A DNA stretch of 64,000 nt from Pelomonas lactea (GTDB lineage Bacteria; Pseudomonadota; Gammaproteobacteria; Burkholderiales; Burkholderiaceae_C): NCBI RefSeq assembly GCF_043555885.1, contig NZ_JBIGHX010000006.1:248001-312000 (forward strand). The letters are read 5' to 3'. Position 1 is the stretch's first letter. Each line of letters begins with the position of its first letter. The position numbers and the translations under genes are program-made. Below are positions 1 to 7,196 of this stretch, piece by piece. The notes under the pieces were generated by a model. The model had not been told where the DNA came from. It saw only the letters and a list, made by a program, of their open reading frames with translations, and did no database searches.

Positions 1-116
1 TCGCGGTGTTCGGCAGCGTCGCGGGCACGCTGCTGGCGCCGACGGCCCAGCCACACCAGCCACACGACGGTCACCGCGACTGCGGCGGCCAGGATCCAGA
101 TCAACAGCTCATTCAT
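1..116 (-). CDS. N-terminal part of a small membrane-anchored protein (runs off the window)
   Basis: Reading on the minus strand from the ATG at 116-114, 38 codons are visible before the window ends. The protein opens MNELLIWILAAAVAVTVVWL, one clear N-terminal membrane segment, followed by a basic stretch rich in Arg and Gln (GRRRQQRARDAAEHR). That is the layout of a signal-anchored inner-membrane protein with a cytoplasmic tail. No family can be assigned from so little sequence. It lies downstream of pbpC on the same strand, after a gap of about 135 bp that holds a terminator-like hairpin, so it is probably a separate transcript. Confidence 0.5.
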   Translation of the reverse strand, partial: MNELLIWILAAAVAVTVVWLVWLGRRRQQRARDAAEHR

Positions 117-182
117 GGTTGGAGGGACCGCTCGACATCGCGGTCAGCAGACGCCATCTTGGCGCCCAAGCGTGGCAGCTTA

Positions 183-209
183 ACGAAGGCCCGGGGGTCT
201 TGCCTTCGT
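183..209 (-). terminator. Candidate terminator hairpin after pbpC
   Basis: An 8-bp perfect inverted repeat (ACGAAGGC at 183-190 and its complement at 202-209) encloses an 11-nt loop, about 45 bp past the pbpC stop codon. There is no good U-tract, so its role as an intrinsic terminator is only plausible. Confidence 0.3.
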
Positions 210-251
210 CATGCCGCCTCGCCGGCAGTTTTGCTCAGTTTCTTGGTGGAT

Positions 252-2603
252 TCAGGGGGCGGCGACGTGAGGCAGCGCCTGCAGCTCGAAGGCGATGCGC
301 GCCCAGCGGCCATGGCCGTCCAGCGCCGTCAACGCGTGGGCGCCGGGCTGGCGCAGCGTCAGCGTCTGCACGCCGCCGGCGGCCTCGCTGCTGCCGGCGA
401 GCTGGCCGTCCAGCAGCCAGCTCACGCCCTGCTGCGCGCCGATGGCCTGCAGCCGCAGCGTCACGTCGCGCTGGCCTGGCGTGGGGCGCAGCACGGTGCC
501 GGGCTCCAGGCCGACGATGCGCAGCGCCTGCGCCGACGGCGTGCGCGGCGCGCAGCCGGGCGCCCAGGGCAGGCGCTCGGCGGGGTCCAGCAGCGCGGCG
601 TCGAGGAAGGGGCCCAGCAGCGTGGGCCAGCGCACGGCTTCGGTGCGCGCGGCGTCGGGCGCGCAGTCGGGGCGCACGCGCTGGCCGTGCTGCGTCCACA
701 CGGCCTGCACGAGGCCGCCGGGCTGCAGCCGGTCGGGCAGCGTGGGCGGCACGGCGCCGTCCAGCGTCCAGGCGGTGCGGCGTTGCAGGCAGTGTTCGGG
801 GGGCGTGGCGGCCTCGGCCGTGCCCAGCGGCCAGCAGATGGGCACGGCGTGCACGCTGTCGGGCTGGCGGCGCGGGGCCAGTTGTTGCCGGGCTTCGTCG
901 GGGCCCAGCGCGGCGGCGATGTCGCGCAGCAGCGGGGCCGACGTGTTGGCGCCGAAGTGGCCGGGGTTGGGCGTGCCGTCGGGCCGGCCCACCCAGACGC
1001 CGAAGGTGTAGCGGTCCGTCACGCCCAGCGCCCACGCGTCGCGGAAGCCGAAGCTGGTGCCGGTCTTCCACGCGACGCGCTGGTTGCCCTCGCGGAACGG
1101 GCTGCCGGGGCGGCCGCCGTTCTCCAGGATCTCGCGCACGATGAAGGCGGCGCCCTCGCTCATCAGCCGCGTCTCCTGCACGGGCTCGCCCGGCGTGAGT
1201 CGGGGCTTGCCGGCGAGGCCGCTGCGGGCCAGCGCCGTGTAGGCGCCGACGAGTTCTTCCAGCGATGTGCTGCCGCCGCCCAGGATGAGGCTGAGGTTGG
1301 GCGCCGCGTTGGCCGGCATGCGCAGCCGCAGCCCCGCGTGGCGCAGCCGGCCGGCAAAGCGCTCGGCGCCCAGGCGCTCCAGCAGGTCCACGGCGGGCAC
1401 GTTCAGCGAGCGCTGCAGCGCCTCGGCCACGCTGACGGGGCCGGAGAAGTCGGCCTGGAAGTTGCCCGGCGCGTAACCGCCGAAGTTCTGCGGCGCGTCG
1501 ATGAGCAGGCTCTCGGAGTGGATCAGTCCTTCGTCCAGCGCCATCGCGTACAGGAAGGGCTTGAGCGTGGAGCCGGGCGAGCGGTGGGCGCGCACCATGT
1601 CCACGTGCGCGCCGCGGCGCGTGTCGGTGAAGTCGGCCGAGCCGGCGTAGCCGCGCACTTCCAGCGTGCGGTTGTCCACCACCAGCGCGGCCATCGAGTT
1701 GGCGTCGGGCAGCGTGTTGAGGCGGTCGGCCAGCAGCTGCTCCAGCCGCGCCTGCAGGCCGGCGTCCAGCGTCGTCTGGATGACGGCCTCGGCACGGCCG
1801 GCGCGGCGGGCCTGCTGGCGCAGCCGCTCGGCGGCCAGCGGCGCCAGCCAGCGCGCGCGCAGCGGCGGCGCGAAGACGCGCTCCAGCTTGGCGTCGGCCA
1901 CGTCGGCGGCGCTCCACACGCCCAGCGTCTGCATGCGCGTGAGCACCTTGTCGCGTGCGGCCTGGGCGGCCGCGACGGCGCGGTCGGGCCGCAACCGCGT
2001 GGGCGACTGCGGCAGCGCGACGAGCAGCGCGGCCTCGGCCTGCGACAGCTCGGCCGCGCCCTTGCCGAGGTAGGCGCGCGCGGCCGTCTCCACGCCCTCC
2101 AGCGGGCCGCCCATGGGCGCGAGGTTGAGGTACAGCGACAGGATCTCGTGCTTGCTGAGGTGCAGCTCCAGCTGCAGCGCGCGCGCGATCTGCCTCAGCT
2201 TGGCCGGCACGCTGCGGCCGGCGGCGCGCTCGTCCACGAGGCGCGCCACCTGCATCGTCAGCGTGGACCCGCCCGACACGATGCGCCCGTGCCGCGCCCA
2301 CTGCCACGCGGCGCGGGCCAATGCGACGGGGTTGACGCCTGGGTGCCAGCGGAACCAGCGGTCCTCGTAGTGCAGCAGCGCGGCCAGGTAGCGCGGCGAC
2401 ACGGCCTCGGGCGTCGTCGGGTGGCGCTGCGCGCCGTCGTCGCTGGCCCAGCTGCGCAACGGCGTGCCGTCGGCGGCCAGCACGGTCAGCGTGGGCGAGG
2501 TGGCCGTGGGCTGGGGCAGTGGGCAGACGAAGTCCAGCGCGAGCACGGCCAGCAGCGCGGCGGCCAGGCCCAGCTCGAAGCGGCGCAGGCGGCTGCGGGC
2601 CAC
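252..2603 (-). CDS. pbpC: Penicillin-binding protein 1C (bifunctional glycosyltransferase/transpeptidase)
   Basis: A class A PBP of 783 residues, the usual PbpC length. A short cytoplasmic start and one membrane anchor (about residues 10-27) lead into the family 51 glycosyltransferase domain, with catalytic Glu80 in EDRWF and the GGSTLTMQ motif. The transpeptidase domain follows: active-site Ser345 in STLK, an SLN motif and Lys513 in KTGTS. The C-terminal quarter matches the small domain found at the end of PbpC proteins. The start is a GTG with no strong ribosome binding site, 13 bp after the DUF5329 stop codon, so the two genes are probably cotranscribed. PbpC polymerises peptidoglycan in the periplasm; its transpeptidase activity in vivo is poorly understood. 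Its usual neighbour, an alpha-2-macroglobulin gene, is about 7 kb away at 10231-15303. Confidence 0.95.
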   Translation of the reverse strand: MARSRLRRFELGLAAALLAVLALDFVCPLPQPTATSPTLTVLAADGTPLRSWASDDGAQRHPTTPEAVSPRYLAALLHYEDRWFRWHPGVNPVALARAAWQWARHGRIVSGGSTLTMQVARLVDERAAGRSVPAKLRQIARALQLELHLSKHEILSLYLNLAPMGGPLEGVETAARAYLGKGAAELSQAEAALLVALPQSPTRLRPDRAVAAAQAARDKVLTRMQTLGVWSAADVADAKLERVFAPPLRARWLAPLAAERLRQQARRAGRAEAVIQTTLDAGLQARLEQLLADRLNTLPDANSMAALVVDNRTLEVRGYAGSADFTDTRRGAHVDMVRAHRSPGSTLKPFLYAMALDEGLIHSESLLIDAPQNFGGYAPGNFQADFSGPVSVAEALQRSLNVPAVDLLERLGAERFAGRLRHAGLRLRMPANAAPNLSLILGGGSTSLEELVGAYTALARSGLAGKPRLTPGEPVQETRLMSEGAAFIVREILENGGRPGSPFREGNQRVAWKTGTSFGFRDAWALGVTDRYTFGVWVGRPDGTPNPGHFGANTSAPLLRDIAAALGPDEARQQLAPRRQPDSVHAVPICWPLGTAEAATPPEHCLQRRTAWTLDGAVPPTLPDRLQPGGLVQAVWTQHGQRVRPDCAPDAARTEAVRWPTLLGPFLDAALLDPAERLPWAPGCAPRTPSAQALRIVGLEPGTVLRPTPGQRDVTLRLQAIGAQQGVSWLLDGQLAGSSEAAGGVQTLTLRQPGAHALTALDGHGRWARIAFELQALPHVAAP

Positions 2604-2616
2604 GGCGCGCGCAGGC

Positions 2617-3000
2617 TCAGCGCGGGCTGGACGCCGCGCGCGCGCTGCGCACCGCCTGCAGCTCGGCCTTCAGCCACTGGGCGCTCTCCACCGGCGCCTT
2701 GCCCGCGCAGCGCACGAGGTAGGGCTTGCCGCTCATGCTGCTGCCGGACGCGCCCTGCTCGATGAACTGCTCGGCGGTCTTCACGAGGTCTTTGCCTTCG
2801 AGGTAATCCAGCTTCTTCAGCAGGTGCGCCCGGGCGTCGGCGCCGGCATACCAGCTGCCGTTGCGGTTGAACTCGCAGCCGGAGGATTGCAGGCGGGTCA
2901 GCAGCGCGTCGACCTCGGCGCGGGAGGCGGGGGGCAGCGGGGCGCCGGTGGCCACGGGGGCGAGCAGGAACAACACGAGGGACGTGAGGACGGTGCGCAT
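2617..3000 (-). CDS. DUF5329 family periplasmic protein (YfeK-like)
   Basis: 127 residues with a clear signal peptide (hydrophobic residues 4-18, cleavage near ATG-AP). The mature part has the features of the DUF5329/YfeK family: a helical start, a Cys-Glu-Phe-Asn-Arg-Asn-Gly segment, a WY pair, and a later single Cys near the C-terminus (VRCAG) that may form a disulphide with the first. Function is unknown. It starts with ATG at 3000 and ends 13 bp before pbpC, which suggests an envelope-related operon. Confidence 0.8.
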   Translation of the reverse strand: MRTVLTSLVLFLLAPVATGAPLPPASRAEVDALLTRLQSSGCEFNRNGSWYAGADARAHLLKKLDYLEGKDLVKTAEQFIEQGASGSSMSGKPYLVRCAGKAPVESAQWLKAELQAVRSARAASSPR

Positions 3001-3035
3001 GGCCGGATGCTACGAGGCCTTGCCGGTAGCTCGCC

Positions 3036-3260
3036 GCGCGGCCGCGGGCGCTGTACATGCCGGCGCTGGTGGCGCCGCGTCACAACCCGGCGGTGAAGCT
3101 GTTCGGTGAGCGGCTCAGGGCCCGCGGTCTGGCACCCAAGGCGGTGGTGGGGGCGTGCATGCACAAGCTGGCGATGCTGGTGTTCGGGGTGCTGAAGTCG
3201 GGCAGGCCGTTTGACCTCAAATTGGCCCTCCAAGGGGTTGACGATCAAGACGGTATCTGA
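3036..3260 (+). pseudogene. C-terminal remnant of an IS110-family transposase
   Basis: The plus strand from about 3036 reads ARPRALYMPALVAPRHNP and continues to a stop at 3260. The pattern R-x-x-L-Y-M-x-x-L-V-A-x-R-H-N-P, followed by a conserved Ala-Cys-Met-x-K-L segment, is characteristic of the C-terminal (transposase_20) domain of IS110/IS1111 transposases. Only about 70 codons remain. The N-terminal DEDD catalytic domain is absent; the sequence before 3036 is the promoter region of the DUF5329 gene. It is therefore a dead insertion-sequence fragment at one edge of the Rhs island. The internal ATG at 3057 is not a real start. Confidence 0.8.
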
Positions 3261-3297
3261 CCCCGATCCTTCCGATTCTTTCTGACCCCGATCCTTC
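3256..3297. repeat. 17-bp direct repeat pair next to the IS110 remnant
   Basis: TCTGACCCCGATCCTTC occurs at 3256-3272 and again at 3281-3297, spaced by 8 bp. The first copy overlaps the stop codon of the transposase remnant. It may be part of the old insertion-sequence end or a local duplication. Confidence 0.6.
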
Positions 3298-3598
3298 TGC
3301 GACCTGACCGACTCCCCCGGCCCTGCGGCGGCCACGCTGGGGCGTGGCGCACCTTCGGGTCAGCCCTGGCGCCTGCCCGGGCTGCCTGCTGTCCTGCCGG
3401 CAGCGGCTCCGACCCATCCCCCCGCCCTTCCCGGGGAAGGGAGCGAGTCGCCCTCTGCCGTCACCGGGGCCTGCCACTTCGTCTGCAAGCCCCGCCGAAC
3501 GGCGAGCGTCGGGTGTTGCGCCGCCGCGTCAAGGCCGAGCCCTTCGGGTGGCCTGGACGCTGCTGCTCACCACCGGTCCTGGCAGCGGCTGTTTGTGC
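3298..3598. other. Gene-free stretch with one palindrome
   Basis: No convincing coding sequence is seen. A near-perfect palindrome (CCCTTCCC at 3425-3432, one base, then GGGAAGGG at 3434-3441) is the only clear structure. High-G+C sequence ends near 3590 and gives way to the lower-G+C Rhs cassette. Confidence 0.5.
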
Positions 3599-3793
3599 TC
3601 ATTTCTCGGGCTCAATCCTTCCGCCCAATAAGACGGCGACACCAATACTCAACAAACCGATTGCTACGGCAGCAAGCGTCTGTTTGGCAGTTAGCCCATA
3701 CAAGATGAATCCGTATATTCCGCCGCCTGTGATGCCAGCCCCTATCAGCATCAGCCCTTTAGCAAGCATGCGCTTTCCAGTCTGTTGGCTCAT
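3599..3793 (-). CDS. Small two-helix membrane protein, candidate immunity protein of the orphan Rhs cassette
   Basis: 64 residues from the ATG at 3793 (an upstream GTG would add 14 residues). The sequence has two hydrophobic segments, about residues 13-33 and 37-57, separated by a short Thr-Ala-Lys-Gln turn, and ends in a charged RIEPEK tail. The start codon overlaps the stop codon of the orphan Rhs C-terminal frame as ATGA, which implies translational coupling. Small genes directly after Rhs C-terminal toxin domains are usually their immunity genes, and membrane immunity proteins often protect against periplasmic or membrane-active toxins. The family is not recognised; the assignment rests on position, coupling and low G+C. 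Confidence 0.55.
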   Translation of the reverse strand: MSQQTGKRMLAKGLMLIGAGITGGGIYGFILYGLTAKQTLAAVAIGLLSIGVAVLLGGRIEPEK

Positions 3794-4377
3794 AGCGGCC
3801 AACCAAAAGGCTCTGGCTCGGCTGAGTCCTGGCACTCGGACTTGAACTCAATTTTCACGTCGCACTCCTTCGCGCAAAATTGAACTCCGAGAAGCTCGGA
3901 CACTGTCAATGATGTTTTAGATGACATCACCGATTTCGTCAGCCCGCCGACTTTAGGACCAATAGACATGGCCAATTTCCCGGCGCCACCTCCTAGCAAA
4001 AGCCCGCCGCCGGTCTTAAGCGCAAAGCAAGCCGTAAAGCAAGCTGCCGGGCTAGCCTTGCGCACTGGAAGGATTCCACCAGCGCATTCCCCGGTCACAC
4101 AAATTGGCTTATTCGGGTCTTCGGTCGGATGGGGGCGGCATATGCCGGATGCGTCAGCCAAACCTCCAGGACCACACATTGTGTCCAACCCCCTGGGGTC
4201 TACGTTGGACACTGGATTTCCGCTCACGTAGGCGTAGGTGTTAATGCCACCTTTCAGCCCGATGGGGTCACTTTGAACGTAGCTCCGCTCAGGCACCCAT
4301 GCCGTAGTTACAGGCGTTTTTGAGGCGTGACGCGGGATTGCAGAGCAAGGAAGAGGCACTCCCTGGGGTCGGCACAA
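3790..4377 (-). CDS. Orphan Rhs C-terminal tip (displaced toxin cassette)
   Basis: From about residue 32 the frame reads YVQSDPIGLKGGINTYAYVS and on to NVDPRGLD. This is the last part of the Rhs core, nearly the same as in the full-length Rhs protein at 4836-7196. It is followed by an unrelated tail of about 130 residues with nine cysteines and a glycine-rich hydrophobic middle segment. No Rhs N-terminal part precedes it: the first 31 codons are not Rhs-like and the only starts are a TTG at 4377 or a GTG shortly after. This is the classic form of an orphan rhs-CT module, a silent toxin tip that can be swapped into the main gene by recombination in the shared core. The toxic activity of the tail is not recognised. 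Confidence 0.7.
   Translation of the reverse strand: MCRPQGVPLPCSAIPRHASKTPVTTAWVPERSYVQSDPIGLKGGINTYAYVSGNPVSNVDPRGLDTMCGPGGLADASGICRPHPTEDPNKPICVTGECAGGILPVRKASPAACFTACFALKTGGGLLLGGGAGKLAMSIGPKVGGLTKSVMSSKTSLTVSELLGVQFCAKECDVKIEFKSECQDSAEPEPFGWPL
4193..4300. repeat. Rhs-core homology shared with 5295-5400 (recombination tract)
   Basis: This segment encodes the end of the Rhs core in the orphan cassette and is clearly similar to 5295-5400 in the main rhs gene. A 23-bp stretch at 4256-4278 is identical to 5359-5381. Identity drops sharply on the toxin side after the conserved DPxGL codons. Such tracts allow homologous exchange of toxin tips. Confidence 0.8.
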
Positions 4378-4413
4378 ATTTTTCTAGAGGCGCATTTTCG
4401 AAACTGCACAGGC

Positions 4414-4845
4414 TCACGGCACAAAGATTCTTGAGCGAATCGCGTCTAGCTCCTCCGTTAGTTCGGCCTTGTTTTCGCCGTTCATCCCGCTGATATCAAC
4501 CCTCTCGGTAAATTTTTGCAACAACGGTGTGGCATTTTGCCAGAAATTAAACCTATTAGATGTCGCATCCAAGAAAGCGCCGAGCAATACGCCAAAACGC
4601 TCTTCATCAATGTCGTCGCGAAAAAGAAACTCCGCAAAACCAAGGCCGTAATAGCCAAGCACCGAATCTGGCATTGCACCCAGGTCAAGGCATCTAATTA
4701 AATAGTTATCCTCCAGAAGCGAGAAAATGTCCTCTTTGGTTTTGCCAAGGAACAATTCCATGACAGAGGCAAGGTCCGGGTCAGAATTGGGGTCGCCCCA
4801 CAGTTCTGGAGCTGGCGGCAAAGGCGAATTCTCGCTTACTTGCAT
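4414..4845 (-). CDS. Acidic protein, candidate immunity protein for the Rhs C-terminal toxin
   Basis: 143 residues from the ATG at 4845 (a TTG five codons upstream is the alternative). The start lies inside the last codons of the rhs gene, overlapping its stop by 10 bp, so the two are translationally linked. The protein is soluble, acidic and mostly helical in appearance (ELFLGKTKEDIFSLLEDNY; FRDDIDEERFGVLLGAFLD), with no signal peptide or membrane segment. That suits a cytoplasmic immunity protein that binds the toxin tip of its neighbour. No immunity family is recognised. Its G+C content is well below the window average, as is usual for these modules. Confidence 0.65.
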   Translation of the reverse strand: MQVSENSPLPPAPELWGDPNSDPDLASVMELFLGKTKEDIFSLLEDNYLIRCLDLGAMPDSVLGYYGLGFAEFLFRDDIDEERFGVLLGAFLDATSNRFNFWQNATPLLQKFTERVDISGMNGENKAELTEELDAIRSRIFVP

Positions 4846-7196
4846 TGCTGACAATCCCAAGAGTTGGCCAAGATTCGCTCTAACCGCTTGATTGCCTTCG
4901 TGAGCGAGCGAATATCTCCTTCGTGATTCTTAGGCCAATATCGGTCATCCCATTCCTGACGCATATCTCTACATTGCTTCAGCCATTCAATTTCGTTGCG
5001 TTTGTCCTGGCAGTGGTCACCTGTCGGCGGCGGCGGATTGTTGCAGATATTTTTGTATCGACGATATTCTGTTTCTTTGGCGAACTCGTCTTTTCCTTCC
5101 ACCGGAACCGAGAATATTAGGTTGTTCAACCACTCACCGGCAGCACGACCACCCCAAGCTCCAACCCGACCGCCAACAATTGCGCCCGGAACGCCGCCAC
5201 CGGCAGGGAAAATGGCTTCGCCAACAACCACGCCGCCCGCTCGACCCGCCCAGCCACCTGCAAAGCCACCAACGTCGCCAAGGAAACTTAGGCCTTGGGG
5301 GTCCACATAACTGAGCGGATTTCCCCCCACGTACGCATACGTGTTGATGCCGCCGTTGAGCCCGATGGGGTCACTTTGAACATACCGCCCAGCGGTCGGA
5401 TCGTAGTCCCGGAAGTGGTTGTAGAACCGCCCCCCAAAAGCCTCGTACTGCTGCCCTGGGAAGCGCAAGTTGAACTTCAGCGCCGGCCGTGCCGCCGTGG
5501 GTTGCTCTTCCGCAGGGCTGGCGCCAAACGGCTCTCCCAGCCAACGCCAGCGCAGCGCCCCACCGGGCTCCAGCAGCATGCGCGGCGTGTTCAGGTGGTC
5601 GGTGTGGATGGCGTAGGCCGCGAACTCATTGCCACCCAGATTGATGGCCACCACCGGAATGTCGCCCAGCCAGATGTACTCGTAGATCGGCGAGCCATCG
5701 ACCTTGTACTCACCGATGAGGTGGTTCTCCAGGTCGTAGGCGTACAGCGTGATGGCTCGCGGGTTGGTTGGGCTGCCCGTCCACTGGCTGCGCCAGACGC
5801 GCCGGCCCATGGCGTCGTAGCCGAACTCCACGCCCGCCGCGCTGCCTTGCGCCATGCTCGCCAGGCGGCCTTCGAGGCTGTAGGTGGCGGTGTAGTTGGC
5901 ACCCGACCCTGACTGCGTGTCGCTGAGCGTCGTGCCGTCCGGGTTGTAGGCCATGCTGCGCGCCGGGTTGGTCAGCGCATCGAGGCGGTTGCTGGTGGCC
6001 GCGACGGTGTAGCCCCGAGCCACGGAGCCTGCCGCGGAGGCCTTGCGGTTGCCGTTGGCGTCGTAGGTGTAGCTCCAGTTGGTGGCGGCGGTGACGTTGG
6101 TCAGCCGGCCGAGTTCGTCGTAGCTGAACGCCTGGTCGTAGTTGGGTGCGGGCTGCGCGGTGGCGGCGGCGTAGTGGGTGTAGCGGCTGATGCGGTCGGC
6201 ATCGTCGTAGGTGATGTCGCGCACCAGGTTGCCCAGCGAATGACGCACGAGCCGGCCGTTCGTGTCGTAGACCCGCTGGTGAGCCCGCGGCGTCGAACCC
6301 GGGAAGCTCCAGACCCAGCTCTCGGGCTGGCCATTGGCGTTCATGACGATCTGGTCGATGAACGGGGTGAGCGGCGGCTCCTTGTTGATGGAGCGCACCT
6401 GCCCGTTGACCCGCACGAAGTTGATGACGCGGCCCGACGGGTACGTCATTGAGGTGATGTTGCCCGCGGCGTCGTAGGCGTAGCTCACCGTGCGGGTGCC
6501 ACCCACGGACGTGGCCTGCGACGTGCCGACGACGCGGCCCAGCGCGTCGTAGCGGAAGGTCGTGTTGGCGTCCGCCGTGGCGGCGGTGGTCAGGCGGCCA
6601 ATGCCGGCTCCGAAGCTCGTGCCCGTCTGGTCATACGTCCACGAGACCGAACGGTTGGTCGCTCCCGCCTTGCTGTAGACGACGTATTTGATGCGGCTGA
6701 GTTCGTCATAGCCGTAGCTGGCCAGGACGCCCCGCGCATCGGTGCGGGTCTTGAGGTTGCCGGCTGCGTCGTAGGTGCTGGCCGTGATGCCGGTGTCGGG
6801 GCTGGTGAGTTGCCTGACGTCGCCCAACCCTGTCGGCTGGTACTGGGTGGCGAGGGCGCGCGGATCGGTGACGGAAGTGAGTTGGTCCAGCAGGTCATAG
6901 CTGAACTGCGTCACGCCGGCCTTGGCGTCGGTGGTGCTGGTGCGCCGGCTGAGGGAGTCGTAGGCGTGCCGCGTGGACAGGGCCCGCGTGGCCGGTGCCA
7001 CGACGGTCTTGGTCGGGTTGCCTTCGGCGTCGTACTCGTACTGGGTGACGGGCGCAGGCGAGACGGGCGGCGGCGGCAGGGTCTGCGCATGGGCCAGGCC
7101 GGCGGCCGCCAGCAGCAGCGCGACGGTTTGTGCGCGGGCGACGCCGGCCCCTGCTGTTGCCGCAGCGCTGTTCGGTGTCTTGTGCTTCACGGTCAC
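4836..7196 (-). CDS. Rhs repeat protein with Rhs core and variable C-terminal (toxin) domain
   Basis: 786 residues. A signal peptide (cleavage likely after Ala37, AHA-QT) is followed by many YD repeats (for example YEYDAEGNPTKT, YDALGRVVG, YDANGNRKAS) and the Rhs-associated core ending GRYVQSDPIGL and YVDPQGL at about residue 636. The last 150 residues are unlike the core: a Gly-rich hydrophobic stretch (about 637-695), then a charged, Cys-containing domain (about 710-786; five cysteines, EIEWLKQCRDMRQEWDDRYW) that is the presumed toxin. Its activity is not recognised. The GTG start overlaps the stop of the preceding rhs gene (GTGA), and the gene itself overlaps a candidate immunity gene at its end. 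YD repeats in such proteins fold into a hollow shell around the toxin. With a signal peptide, export by Sec is expected, not type VI secretion. Confidence 0.85.
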   Translation of the reverse strand: MTVKHKTPNSAAATAGAGVARAQTVALLLAAAGLAHAQTLPPPPVSPAPVTQYEYDAEGNPTKTVVAPATRALSTRHAYDSLSRRTSTTDAKAGVTQFSYDLLDQLTSVTDPRALATQYQPTGLGDVRQLTSPDTGITASTYDAAGNLKTRTDARGVLASYGYDELSRIKYVVYSKAGATNRSVSWTYDQTGTSFGAGIGRLTTAATADANTTFRYDALGRVVGTSQATSVGGTRTVSYAYDAAGNITSMTYPSGRVINFVRVNGQVRSINKEPPLTPFIDQIVMNANGQPESWVWSFPGSTPRAHQRVYDTNGRLVRHSLGNLVRDITYDDADRISRYTHYAAATAQPAPNYDQAFSYDELGRLTNVTAATNWSYTYDANGNRKASAAGSVARGYTVAATSNRLDALTNPARSMAYNPDGTTLSDTQSGSGANYTATYSLEGRLASMAQGSAAGVEFGYDAMGRRVWRSQWTGSPTNPRAITLYAYDLENHLIGEYKVDGSPIYEYIWLGDIPVVAINLGGNEFAAYAIHTDHLNTPRMLLEPGGALRWRWLGEPFGASPAEEQPTAARPALKFNLRFPGQQYEAFGGRFYNHFRDYDPTAGRYVQSDPIGLNGGINTYAYVGGNPLSYVDPQGLSFLGDVGGFAGGWAGRAGGVVVGEAIFPAGGGVPGAIVGGRVGAWGGRAAGEWLNNLIFSVPVEGKDEFAKETEYRRYKNICNNPPPPTGDHCQDKRNEIEWLKQCRDMRQEWDDRYWPKNHEGDIRSLTKAIKRLERILANSWDCQQCK
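5295..5400. repeat. Rhs-core homology, partner of 4193-4300
   Basis: This is the copy of the shared core end inside the full-length rhs gene. The identical 23-bp stretch lies at 5359-5381. See the entry at 4193 for interpretation. Confidence 0.8.

Noticed and set aside
6..2765. A 919-codon open frame on the plus strand and long frames on the minus strand over pbpC
   Set aside because: Arg/Gln/Ala-rich shadow frames with no motifs; pbpC has all catalytic motifs.
3529..3560. AEPFGWPGR-like peptide on the plus strand resembling the end of the orphan Rhs tail
   Set aside because: Only seven or so residues are alike, on the opposite strand and with different codons; probably chance.
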